This document shows positions 52,003 through 62,164 of a DNA stretch of 64,000 nucleotides, piece after piece. Under the pieces are notes generated by a model that saw only the letters and a list, made by a program, of their open reading frames with translations, had not been told where the DNA came from and ran no database searches. Every line of letters begins with the position of its first letter. The stretch's first letter is position 1. The translations under genes and the position numbers were made by a program. This DNA comes from Macrosoma leucophasiata (lineage: Eukaryota > Arthropoda > Insecta > Lepidoptera > Hedylidae), in the NCBI GenBank assembly GCA_036365455.1, contig JAWQUS010000023.1:806001-870000 (forward strand), in the 5' to 3' direction.

Positions 52003-52310
52003 TTTATTGGTGGTTAAGTTCCAGTGCCGAAGCTTGTACGCACCACCGTGCTACCTAATCTATCTGCCGCTTAATGGTAGTGTTCAGCACTACCGTGTTA
52101 CGGTTTTAAGGTAGTGTATGGATCCGGTCCATGAGATGAGAAGGCATTTGTCTACTTCACCGACCAATTGGCTAGAGCAAAAGGCCCTCAGCCTAAATAA
52201 ATTTACACAACTGCATAAGGGACCACCCCTTCTTGAGGGGGGGGGGACTCAGGACATATGCGATTAGGGCGGTCCAACTTTCGCTCGAGACGTGGGTTGG
52301 CTTGAAATTC
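52003..52310 (+). repeat. R310 5' part followed by the GC-rich repeat
   Basis: 52003-52125 is R310 from TTATTGGTGGTTAAGTTCCA to GTGTTACGG. 52140-52310 is the relative of the insertion at 11265, including AGGACATATGCGATTAGGG and a run of nine or ten G. Confidence 0.6.
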
Positions 52311-52319
52311 ATAGATATT

Positions 52320-52950
52320 ATAATATTACGAATACCGCGACGAAGTCACGAGTAACAATTAATGATATTATAGGTAGTATTTAAATAATTGACTGCCACC
52401 AATGAAACATTGCTTTCAAAGCAATAATTGACCAGAAACATGTTGACTTTGTTAATATTCAACGATGAACAACTGCAATCACTCTACCTCCAATATCCGG
52501 TGTCGACGGAAGCCTCGATACCATCGTCCCACCATCGACAATGGGGGATGGAAGATTAGCATTTAAGTGTCCCATGTTTTGTTATGAGCCGTCCACCCTT
52601 TGACGAGCTTATAGCGTAAGAGATGGTGGCTATAATATCCACTGCGTTAATCGACGCTGCATTATTATATTTGAAGTATTTAATTTTTATTTTAAGTTAG
52701 TTGTCTGACCGGAACACGATAGTGCTGAACACTACGAACGTGAAGCGCAACAGAGGGGAGGAGTAGGGGGATCGAGGGGCAATCTCTTTCCCTGGGCATA
52801 TCTGCCCCCGAAGCGTCGGGGACGTGATCCTAAAAGGGGATACAGGCAGGCACACAGGTGAACTCGCTAAGGAAGGCCATGTACACACACGTTATTATTA
52901 TTTTTTTTATTTTCTTAATTTTTTTAACCCGTTATTGTAGTAACTTTGGT
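52320..52950. other. Unassigned DNA with a possible retroelement 3' end
   Basis: 52700-52735 is a small R310 piece (CCGGAACACGATAGTGC). 52740-52870 (GAGGGGCAATCTC, ATCCTAAAAGGGGATAC) is GC-rich and may be the untranslated end of another retroelement. Nothing else was recognised. Confidence 0.35.
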
Positions 52951-52957
52951 GTTTTTT

Positions 52958-53581
52958 AGGGTTCCGTGCCTAAAAAGGAAAAAGGAACCCTTATAGGATC
53001 ACTCGTGCGTCTGTCTGTCTGTCTGTCCGTCTGTCACAGCCAATTTGCTCCGAAACTACTCGACCGATTGAGTTGAAATTTGATGAGTATATGAAAATTG
53101 GTGACCCAAAGATGAACACGTCAAGTAAAATAATAAATTTTAAACACTTTCGGGGGTTAAATCAGAAAATAAATAAAAAGTAATTCGTAAACTGTGTCGT
53201 GTGATCATATCAAATGAAAGAAGTTGTTGTCAGCATCTCAGATATATTTTTTTTATAATTTTTGCATAAACAAATTTGAAGTTATTTAAGAAAAACGACG
53301 AAAATTGACCATTCCCCCCCCCCCCCTATCTCCGAAACTGCTGAACTTAAATTTTTGAAAAAAATGTGGAAAATAGTTCTTTTGCCTATAGATTACTGGA
53401 AAACCTATAGGAAGTTTGAGTATTTAAATTAAATCGAAAATTCTTAATAATATAACCCCCCTTGCCGGTACCACCGTAACCGCTATGTACCTGCATTTTA
53501 AATCTGTAATATTTTCGAACATATTTATTTAAATTACGGAACCCTCACCACGCGAGTCGAACTCGCACTTGTCCGGTTTTT
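52958..53581 (+). repeat. GGGTTCCGTGCC...CGAACTCGCACTTGTCCGG interspersed repeat
   Basis: It starts TTAGGGTTCCGTGCCTAAAA, contains (GTCT)n, a C-run (53310-53328) and a CCTTGCCGGTACCACCG block, and ends CGAACTCGCACTTGTCCGG. A common insect repeat type; a fragment of its end is at 15065. Confidence 0.65.
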
Positions 53582-53947
53582 ACTCACATTACACATCACT
53601 TTACTAAACCTTCGTAAGTGAAATAAATTGTAAAGGAATCACTAACTGACAAAACTGCAGTTCACACAAGTAAGAAGATGATTTCTTTGATGTGAAGCCG
53701 GCAACTGTTTAAACGAATGCAAGGCACTTAGCGGGTTAATTGTGTTTAAATAAACAGAAAAAAAAATGTTCAAACGTGTGTCTGCTCACGAGGAACGGTT
53801 CCGTAGTTGAGATGAACGTAATAAAATAAATAAAAAATTGAAGATAGGTATTTATTTAAAAAAAAAATATTTATGAATAAAAGTATGTTTTAAGGTTGTA
53901 TTTATTAAATTTTCTCATTTTGTACTAGGGATTTCACCAACATTTGT

Positions 53948-54095
53948 TTCTTTTTGTGTAATGAAAGTGGAAAACAAGCATGCAGTTCAAATGGTTGTTA
54001 AGTGAGAACTGCAGCCTACACAAATCTGGGGGTCAAAAATGCAGATGTGTTGCCACCCCTGAGAGCATAGTTGTTATGTCTCTGTGATAGTTCAG
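53948..54095 (-). repeat. R310 3' half, second subfamily
   Basis: GTGTAATGAAAGTGGAAAAC to TTATGTCTCTGTGATAG. Confidence 0.65.
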
Positions 54096-54129
54096 CTATT
54101 TGTTTGAAGTAAATATTAAAACCATGCTA

Positions 54130-54430
54130 CTGCCTCGGTAGCCTAGTGGCAGCAGGCCACTACTACTACGCTGAGGTCCTGGGTTCCCGGGTAGGTTATC
54201 AGAGATAATGGTGTAAGTCCTTTATTTCTAGTATAATTGGGCTTTTTTCATTTTCTGGTAATTTCCCAGTACCTCGAAGTTTGGTAATGTGCCCGGAGAT
54301 GTCAACAGGCTCGCCACCTGTTAAATGGGCCAAAAACGTAACCGGCGAATCGTGGGTGTTTGCATGTATGCTTGAATGCATGCATTTACCTCTGGCTACC
54401 CCTTCGGGGGTTAAAGGCGTGAAGTTACGT
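54130..54430 (+). mobile_element. tRNA-derived SINE, full length
   Basis: TACTGCCTCGGTAGCCTAGTG to GTGAAGTTACGTAAA. The B box is damaged: GGGTTCCCGGG instead of GGGTTCGAATCCCGGG, losing five bases. This copy is unlikely to be transcribed by pol III from its own promoter. Confidence 0.88.
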
Positions 54431-54517
54431 AAATTTAAAAATAACTTGTTCGAATCTTCCCTATTGTCTAACCATTTTCAAAGAGAAATAGGAAAAATCT
54501 ATTCTGAAAATATCAGG

Positions 54518-54905
54518 TCAGGTCAGGTCTCACGGGGGCCAACGCCTGCGTTTTGACCTCTAGTTTTAGAGTAGATTTCCTCCTTCGTTACATAAAAAAT
54601 AGGCCCTTTGATAATACCTTTTATTGGTGGTAGAGCTCCAGTGACGGAGCTCGCAGGCGTAAGCATCACCGCATTACCTAATATACTTGCCGCTAAATGG
54701 TAGTGTTCAGCACTATCGTGTTCCGGTCAAGTGGTAATGTACAGCTCTGAAATTTCCGGCACAGAGGCATAACACCGTAGGCCTCAGGAGTGGTAACGCA
54801 TCTGCATTTTGACCTCTGTTCATTGTGTGTGAGGCTGCAATCATCACTTAACATCAATGTGAACTGCATGCTTGTTTATCACTTTTAATAGGTACATAAA
54901 AAAAG
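54518..54905 (+). repeat. R310 3' fragment followed by a full copy
   Basis: 54518-54600 is a tail (TTTTGACCTCTAG to TTACATAAAAAAT). 54620-54905 is complete, from TTATTGGTGGTAGAGCTCCA to GTACATAAAAAAAG, first subfamily. Confidence 0.78.
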
Positions 54906-55313
54906 CTGAGTTACTAATTAATATGTTCAAAGTCATTAGTCATCTAAAAACGTTTTTTTTTTGTGTCAAATTTCATTAAAATTATAATGGTTGTTTTTCT
55001 ACCACTGCCTACGGGATCCCAAAAACAAAACACTGTTATCACATCAATTTCATGCAATTTTGGGCGCTAACAATTCGGCCCACGAGGCAAGTGACCGTTG
55101 CAAACGTGTTGTTTTCTGCAGTTGGGTAATTGTCACGATAGCGATCAGTGGGAGTTTCGAACGGCTATTTCCCCTGAAATTATTTACATTTAAGTTTGAA
55201 ATTGTTTTTTGTAAATTTATTTCGAGAAGCTCCTCACATGCGGTGTATCGACCGTTGAGTTTTTTGAAATCTTTTACTTCATAGATTTCTTTTTAGTATA
55301 GTGAAGGGTTCAG

Positions 55314-55575
55314 GTTGATGTGAACTGCATGCTTGTTTGCCACCTTCAGTGATGACTGCAGCCTATAGACACCCACACAAAGACCAAAGGTCAAAATTCA
55401 GATGCGTTACCACTTCTGAAGCCTAAGGTGTTATGCCTCTGTGCCGGAAATTACAGGGCCGTACATTACCACCTGACCGAAACACGATAGTGCTGAACAC
55501 TACCATTTAGCGGAAAGTAAATTCGGTAATGCGGTGGTGCCTACGCCCGCGAGCTCCGTCACTGAAACACCAGTA
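55314..55575 (-). repeat. R310 copy with flipped tail
   Basis: The minus body 55346-55575 joins at its 3' side to a plus-oriented piece of the same tail (55314-55345, TGATGTGAACTGCATGCTTG). It looks like an inversion of the last 30 bases, or a twin-priming product. Confidence 0.72.
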
Positions 55576-55861
55576 AAAATAAAAATTGCAAACATCTGGC
55601 TATCTTTAGGAAAAACACAAGCCTAATTAATTTTTATAACATATTTTTGTACATGACCTGTTATTGGCTGTCTAGATGTGAGCGTGATACTAGATCTACG
55701 TAATCACGATGTACGCCGTAATGAGTTTGGCTCGCGACCCGTGTGACCATCACGTTGGAAAATTTGAGACTGTCCGCTTTTTTTTTAAAATTTCAGCCGC
55801 TTATTCAAACCAATAAATATCTTTTGTATGAAGAAAAATAATGGCGATTTATTTGAACATG

Positions 55862-55995
55862 TATCTGCATGCCAGGTCCCTAACGGGGTAAGCAGAGAGT
55901 ATGGAGCGCCAGACATCTCGATCCTGACACACCTCCCGTGATTCGTCATTCTCTTCATACGTGCATGCCGATTCCTAAGACTTTCGCCTGGGTCT
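55862..55995 (-). repeat. Second LINE 3' end
   Basis: GCATGCCAGGTCCCTAACGG to GCATGCCGATTCCTAAGAC matches 35483-35615; heavily truncated. Confidence 0.6.
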
Positions 55996-55999
55996 CTGC

Positions 56000-57110
56000 A
56001 ACTATCTATTTCTGTCACAGAGTCAAAACAATTAAAGCCCCAAAGATGGCAATGCCTTTTGACATTTTGTGTCACTCATCATCCAAATAATAGATATTCT
56101 TCTTTATACCTACATTATATGAAAAAAATAAGTTGTGACTCTTATGTAAAAAGATTGAGGGCGGATTCGATATAATCGTGTCGCAAGAGATTAAGACTTT
56201 CCCTACTACCACCTAACCCATGGCTACCCTACAAAGTCGAACACGTGAAGGTTGTTGGGGTGAACACAAATTATATTTTTCGTGCGTCCAACACTAGTAA
56301 CGAAACGACTAACACTAAGTACTGTTATTTCGATATCGGACGCCATGTTGAGAAATGTTCCATCGGCTGCTGATAACGAACATAATATACTTCGGTATTT
56401 CTTTTTACTTTGCGATTTTTAGTCTTTTAACTAGTATAATACTTATGTGGGGTGCGTAGGACAATACTTTTTTTGTTTACTTCCTGGTTTGGTAGGAACG
56501 GATAAGCGTTTAGTTTTTCCTAGAAAAATACATTCTGAGCAGTTAAAAGACTAAAAGATCGGAATTAATTCAAAAACGTACTGTACGTAATTGTAAACGT
56601 AATTTTTGCAAGTGATACAAAGCAATTTTTGATGGTGATTGATATTTTTTTCAAATTGTAAGTTTTCAGATTTTTCTTCACTGACACGGCTTGAACAGTT
56701 TTGACACATTTTATTACTCATTTATCGTTATCATTTGTCATGACGTCATTGCAGATGGTCCCCTGCGGCAGTTAAATGGTTCCTTCTGGTCCTCATACAT
56801 TATTGAGCAAAAGACCCCTAAAATTACAGATCATATCGATACGAAACAGCGACCGTATCGTCAAGAAAACATTATACTTAATACTTAATATATTTATCTA
56901 AATTACTTGGTCGAGGTAATGCTCGTATAATGGTACAGTTACACTTTTCTTATGAATACTTAGGTCTACAACATCTTAAAGTCTAGAAAGCTTGCACGCG
57001 AGATTTCCCATTAGATTTAGAAGTATTAGGTATTAGGCATGTTGTAAGAGATTTTGGAGTGACGGAACTGACGGAAGAATAATTGTTTTTTATTATTTAT
57101 TTATTATTTC
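56000..57110. other. Intron-like DNA
   Basis: No repeat or gene recognised. TGACGTCA occurs once at 56741. Confidence 0.35.
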
Positions 57111-57111
57111 T

Positions 57112-57415
57112 TATCGGTGGTAGAGTTCCAGTGTAGGAGCTCGAGGACGTAGGCACCACCGCATTACCTAATCAATCTGCCGCTAAATGGTAGTGTTCAG
57201 CACCTTCGCGTTCCGGTTAGATGGCACGGCCTCGTAATACCTTATCGTAGAGACATATCAACTAAGGTCTCAGGGGTGGCAACGCATCTGCATTTGAGCT
57301 CTGGTCTTTGTGTGGGTATTGATCGGATATGCCCTATAATTGTTTTTTACGTAAATATTTCTAGGTTACTGAATGCACTTACCATCAATGTAAACTTTAA
57401 ACTTGTTTGTCAAAT
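57112..57415 (+). repeat. R310 repeat, second subfamily
   Basis: TTATCGGTGGTAGAGTTCCA to AACTTGTTTGTCAAAT, with a region of poor match at 57315-57365. Confidence 0.72.
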
Positions 57416-57507
57416 CATGACCAAGAAATGTAACCTTGAATACAGATCATTTATAATTAAAATTTTGCGCATATATATTACTATTTCAAGTTTCGTAGCA
57501 CTTATTT

Positions 57508-57678
57508 GTCGGAGGCCAAACCGCTCGGTTTGAAAACACCCGACAGCGGGTTGCCCACTTACCCTTATCTCCACCAACCCGCATTGGAGCAGCGTGGTGG
57601 AGTAAGCTCCAGCCCTCCTCCCGAGAATGGAAGAGACTCGTGCCCAGCAGTGGGACGTATCAAGGGTTGCCATTATTA
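57508..57678 (+). mobile_element. 5S-rRNA-derived SINE, 5'-truncated
   Basis: Only the LINE-like part is present: GGAGGCCAAACCGC, CGACAGCGGGTTGCC, CCCAGCAGTGGGACG, and a CCATTATTAT end. It contains no 5S-like head. Confidence 0.7.
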
Positions 57679-57689
57679 TATTTCACTAG

Positions 57690-58368
57690 AATATCTCATT
57701 TCCTCTCTTACACAAAGATAACAAAGAGTTCAGAAAAAGAAAAGGAGACATTCTTTGTCATTCACTGGTGGGGTTCAAATGGCCGATATTATATCTTAGA
57801 AAACTGCTCCAAAAACAGCTTTAAATTGCTCTTTTAAAAAAATATATAAGGCTTTATACTCGTATCAATTGTTCCCCGGTTACATTCAGTGGAAAAGGCC
57901 GAAGTTCACAACAACTGCAGTGGCCCTCAATCAAATCTGTCTCAATCCGATTGCATGCGAATATCATGCTGGCCCGTTTTCAGAATGGCCCCTACCATGT
58001 ACATTGTCGTATCGTCGCATGCCAAGTTGTTAACTATTGATTGTTATGTCGCCCTGACACGCAACACGGTCACAGTTTGGGGTGACTTCTGATGTGTTAA
58101 TTGTATGAATCCGTAGGTTTTATTAAGTTGGTTTATCTAGATCAGTATTCCTTAAATTTAGTTTCGCAGAGATCCTCCGCTTTTTTTTTTAAACCCGTGC
58201 CACCACTTGATTTAAAAATGCAAAATATTCAAACAACTGTCATTAGTTTTACATTTTCCATCAAGTTTAATGGTGAACTCGAAGTTTGAACTCCAAATTA
58301 AAAAGTATTTTCTGTTCACCACTGAAACAACAGACGGAATCAATGTTATTTGTGATACTTTTTCTGTT
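57690..58368. other. Unassigned DNA
   Basis: A plus open frame at 57889-58092 (67 codons) has no domain and no convincing start context. No repeat was matched. Confidence 0.35.
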
Positions 58369-58371
58369 GTA

Positions 58372-58469
58372 ACAATGTGTCAAACAAGCATGCAGCTCAC
58401 TGCAGCGGTTTGTAGGTAATTCGGTGGTACGCCCGCAAGCGCCGTCACTGGAGCTCTATCACTAGTAAA
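58372..58469 (-). repeat. R310 copy reduced to its two ends
   Basis: GTCAAACAAGCATGCAGCTC is joined to GGTAATTCGGTGGTACGCCC and TGGAGCTCTATCACTAGTAAAA; about 190 bases in the middle are lost. Confidence 0.68.
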
Positions 58470-58475
58470 ATAATA

Positions 58476-58952
58476 GGTCCATCATCATCATCATATCAGC
58501 CATAGGACGTCCACTGCTGAACATAGGCCTCCCCCAATGACCTCCATGCCGACCGATCGGAAGCGACGTGCATCCAGCGGGTACCTGCAGCCTTCACTGG
58601 ATCGTCGGTCCATCTTGCAGGTGGACGTCCTACGCTGCGTTTGCCGATACGTGGTCTCCACTCGAGAACCTTTCTGCCCCAGCGCCTATCGGTTCTCCGA
58701 GCTATGTGCCCTGCCCATTGCCATTTCAGCTTGGAAATCTGCTTGGCTATGTCAGCGACTTTCGTTCGCCTACGGATCTCCTCATTTCTGATTGTATCCA
58801 GTAGGGAAACGCCGAGCATAGCCCTTTCCATTGACCGCTGAGTGACTTGGAGCTTTCGTACGAGACCCATAGTGAGAGACCACGTCTCGGCACCGTAGGT
58901 CATCACCGGCAAAACGCACTGATTAAAGACTTTCGTCTTCAAAAAAATAGGT
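58476..58952 (-). pseudogene. 5'-truncated RTE-type LINE with 12-bp target duplication
   Basis: The minus frame from about 58947 to 58496 reads VFNQCVLPVMTYGAETWSLT, then KWQWAGHIARRTDRRWGRK and VGRPPARWTDDPV, ending QQWTSYG. It is clearly related to the C-terminus of the full LINE but of another subfamily (for example ERAMLGVSLLDTIRNEEIRR). The frame is intact to its stop. AGTAAAATAATA flanks it at 58464-58475 and 58953-58964. The tail is (ATG)n. The additional upstream codons to 59014 are flanking DNA, not part of the element. Confidence 0.88.
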
Positions 58953-58964
58953 AGTAAAATAATA

Positions 58965-59690
58965 TATCTTACATACATACCATATATGTGTAAGATGTAC
59001 GCAAAAACAGACACAGATCTATATTATTATGATTTTTAATACAACTATAATTTGAACATAATCAAGAGATAGATCTGTTCTATTAAATGCATACGGACAA
59101 ATATCCGATAAAACAAAAGATCCTCATTTATTTCAACGCGCCAAGTGAAATGGCTTTCTTTTGAATTTATCGGCCATTAAGTAAAGAAAATGTTCATTTT
59201 ACATCAAGTTTTGGTCGACGCCGACCATCGTTGGTGGCTGTAAAACTGCTTACGAGCCCTGCCGTTGGAACACCTCCAAGATTTTCGGCGTAGACAAGAC
59301 AAACAAGTCCTTTTTATTAATCTACCAAAAGCCAATTTGGGATGCCCTATTACTATGATTGCGTTGGCTGGTTACGAGGATTACATTTATATTTTAACTG
59401 GTGTAGAGTTCCACTGATGGAGCTTTCGGGGGTAGTTACCATATCATTACCTACTGTATTTCCCGCTCTTTTCCGACCAACATTCTTCAAATTACAATTA
59501 GACACGATGACTAACATAAGGATAGAGATCTGACACGATTTTTCCAGGCATAGAGGATTAACAACACAACCGACATTTCTTAACGGCGCAGACAAGTCGT
59601 TGTCGGCTTCAGTTATCTACCACAGGAGCATTTGCTTTAAACCCGGACGCGACAACTGGCAGGAATGGGCTCTTAAAGCCAAAACGTTAC
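58965..59690. other. Unassigned DNA with one R310 scrap
   Basis: 59395-59475 is a diverged R310 start (AACTGGTGTAGAGTTCCACTG). Nothing else recognised. Confidence 0.4.
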
Positions 59691-59697
59691 TCACGAA

Positions 59698-59808
59698 CAT
59701 AGAACAACACGGGCCACCGGCCGACCGGAGGGGAGTAGCCATGGCGCTTATTACCGATGCAAAACGGTCTGTAATTTTTTGCGGGGAGGAATTTGTGTGA
59801 CGCACGCA
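59698..59808 (+). mobile_element. CATAG-type hAT MITE, one end
   Basis: CATAGAACAACACGGGCC, the GC-rich core and GCATCGGTAAT-like mirrored part (CCGATGCAAAACGG) match the end of the other copies. The rest is truncated at the LINE tail that follows. Confidence 0.7.
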
Positions 59809-59821
59809 ATATGTATTTATG

Positions 59822-59935
59822 TATATATCTTCACGACAGGTCCCTAACGGGGTAGGCAGAGAGTGTAGAGCCTCAGATATCCCGGTCCTGACAGACCTCT
59901 CGTGCCTCGTCTACCTTCATAATTCTTGTACTTTT
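59822..59935 (-). repeat. Second LINE 3' end, cut by the LTR element
   Basis: ATCTTCACGACAGGTCCC to GTCTACCTTCAT; the match to 35483-35590 stops exactly where the retroelement LTR candidate begins, so the LTR element probably inserted here. Confidence 0.65.
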
Positions 59936-60265
59936 TTAAAATACGTGTTCGACTTGTTTGTTTTGTTTACAAATTGATTAGTAGGTACTTAGATTTCGGG
60001 AGCGAAGAAATGCTTTTTTAAAAAATAAAACTAAATCTATTAGACGAAATCAGAAGTTATAATTTACGTCTAGACCTTACAGAGTTTGATGCAAGAGTAA
60101 CTTAAAACTACGACTCTTAAGACTAGCAGACAATAACATCCTCGCACGGGAGGTCTAGATGATCGAGAATAACGCGAATGCTGTGTCAGCTCGGCCACCG
60201 TGCGAGTGCAAGCTTATCATAACACCTTATACTATATGGGGTATAGGCAGAGCTCTAACATAACT
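59936..60265 (-). mobile_element. 3' LTR candidate of the errantivirus-like element
   Basis: In minus orientation it begins AGTTATGTTAGAGC directly after the polypurine tract and ends ACAAGAATT where LINE sequence resumes, about 330 bp. AGT...ATT ends fit those of insect Ty3/gypsy errantiviruses. The other LTR lies outside the window, so the limits and target duplication cannot be confirmed. Confidence 0.5.
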
Positions 60266-60276
60266 CCTCCCCCCTT
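60264..60276 (-). other. Polypurine tract
   Basis: AAGGGGGGAGGAG on the minus strand lies downstream of env and immediately before the LTR candidate, where plus-strand DNA synthesis of LTR retroelements is primed. Confidence 0.6.
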
Positions 60277-60439
60277 GGACCGAAGCTATCGGAAAAAGAG
60301 ATTTTATCTTAGTTTCGAGAGCTTCGGAAAATGTATTAATAACAATTTTAAATTTAAGTTTTATATAAGCAAGAACAATAATCAAAATTTAGGTATTTAC
60401 AATTGATATATATTATATATATAGATAAACTTAACCAGG

Positions 60440-62164
60440 TTAACCAACTAACAGTATTGGCTCCTGAACGTTGCTTTCTTGCGATTGCGATTTCTTAAAA
60501 ACTCTTGCCTTTATGGCAGGATAACTTTTGTGCAGAATTACAACAAGTATCAATAAGATGACGATCGCGTACAAAGAGTATATAGCGATACTAATACTAT
60601 TTACTTTCACAATTTTATCACTGATTACACTTTTCTTCAAAATATAGTTTAAATGGCGGATGTCATCCAGGTTTATTCCTTTGATGTCCACTGTTTCCAA
60701 TGTTGTCCTTTCCATCGTTGATTCTTGTAGATCAGGTAAGTTAATCAATGGCACCGGTATGTATTCGGAGTGTAGTACATAGGAGCATCGTCTTTGGATT
60801 CGTTTTGCACCTATGAAAGCTTCGCATTGGTTTTGTATGGTTATGATGTATGTTCCTCTGATACGTTCCTTCATGACGTCATTGGCACATGTAACTGATA
60901 TAACATTGCTAAATTTAGAGTAAACTATCCAACTGTTTGAATTAATCTTAAGAATTTTCACATTTTCAGTTTCCACTGAACGAGGTAAACATCGTGTGGG
61001 GTTGCTATATTTCATTAGTTGTTCAACGCAGGTTTCATCTGCATATTGCACAGGTTGGTCTTCAGAGCAAAGATATTCCTTGGCAGTTATCTCTCGGCAC
61101 GGTTGATTCATCGGGCGGTAGTGAGTATCTCTCGCTAATAGGTAAGGGAATTCAGGAATCACCATAAAGGTACGGTTCAAGGAATCATTGGACATGGGAA
61201 GAGGGTACAATTTGTAGTAATTATAAGTAACATTATTAACTAGTGGTACATTAATTATGAATTTAATTAGATTACCCTTAAGGTATGCCTTTACAGACAA
61301 TGTTTCTTCTATGTTAATTAAATTATGTTCTTTTACAGGATACATCAGATTACTATACTGGCTGATATATTTCAAGGCGTTTAATAATTCTGTAGAGCTA
61401 ATCACAGACTTATGTAATACTGACACTTTACTGAACGCGAGAGCTGTTTCTAATTCGCTAAGTTTTGTATGAATGGTTCTAAAATTTATTAGAAACTGAT
61501 TTAGTAATCCAAATACATAGGTCATAAAAGTGGAATGATTTTCTTTATCAGTAAGATCTTTTGCGAGATTTTCTATAACATTTAAGCGCATATTGATCCT
61601 TTTAGTATTATCGTCAATTACTTCAGTAGAATTTAAAAAGTGATCTATCATTTCAGATATCACTGTAAATTTATTAGAAATTTCCTGTTCTTTAGTTTGA
61701 ATGTTATTGATCATTTCGTCATATCTAATTGCATCTTCGTGGTCAAGATTTCCAGTAATTATTTTTATAACAGAGCCTAAAGGATTTAAAAGTCCGCGTT
61801 TAATTCTATTGAGAGGAATGAGTTGTTTTAATTTCTCAATCGTTTCATTTTTAATGTATTCCACTTGTGTCTCTAAAGTCATGAATTCACCCGCGTATGA
61901 TTCGTTAGGGTGGATGAGTTTACAAAATTCTGAATACCTTTGTATATTGAACAATAGATCGTTATTGATACCTTCCAGACCTATTATTTTAACAATAGAC
62001 CATTGGTCGTGTTGTAAGAACGCTTGTCCTAACTTAACTGGAAGGATTCCAGGATTCCGATCAATCTTTACAACTTGAAGGACCTGGTTTGGGGGATGCT
62101 GGGCCTGATTCATCGATGTCCATACTGTCAGGAGTAAACACCACCTGTGGAGGACGTCGTACAT
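60440..62164 (-). CDS. env: Errantivirus-like envelope (F-protein type), intact ORF
   Basis: The 574-residue frame starts at ATG 62164, overlapping the end of pol by 104 bases in another frame. Env of such elements is normally made from a spliced RNA. Visible parts: a hydrophobic N-terminal signal (about 5-20), a furin-like RIKR site at 120-123 followed by a hydrophobic segment like a fusion peptide, Asn-linked glycosylation sites, many Cys in the C-terminal third, a membrane span at about 524-544, and a basic cytoplasmic tail. This is the layout of insect errantivirus envelopes related to baculovirus F proteins. No stop or frameshift is seen. Function and expression cannot be told from sequence. 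It is part of an integrated element, so a domesticated role is not implied. Confidence 0.85.
   Translation of the reverse strand: MYDVLHRWCLLLTVWTSMNQAQHPPNQVLQVVKIDRNPGILPVKLGQAFLQHDQWSIVKIIGLEGINNDLLFNIQRYSEFCKLIHPNESYAGEFMTLETQVEYIKNETIEKLKQLIPLNRIKRGLLNPLGSVIKIITGNLDHEDAIRYDEMINNIQTKEQEISNKFTVISEMIDHFLNSTEVIDDNTKRINMRLNVIENLAKDLTDKENHSTFMTYVFGLLNQFLINFRTIHTKLSELETALAFSKVSVLHKSVISSTELLNALKYISQYSNLMYPVKEHNLINIEETLSVKAYLKGNLIKFIINVPLVNNVTYNYYKLYPLPMSNDSLNRTFMVIPEFPYLLARDTHYRPMNQPCREITAKEYLCSEDQPVQYADETCVEQLMKYSNPTRCLPRSVETENVKILKINSNSWIVYSKFSNVISVTCANDVMKERIRGTYIITIQNQCEAFIGAKRIQRRCSYVLHSEYIPVPLINLPDLQESTMERTTLETVDIKGINLDDIRHLNYILKKSVISDKIVKVNSISIAIYSLYAIVILLILVVILHKSYPAIKARVFKKSQSQESNVQEPILLVG

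Noticed and set aside
57889..58092. Small plus-strand gene
   Set aside because: Sixty-seven codons with no domain, no splice site or start context and no sign of conservation that can be judged here.
60440..62164. Host-domesticated envelope gene
   Set aside because: It overlaps an intact pol and is followed by a polypurine tract and LTR candidate, so it is simply part of an integrated element.
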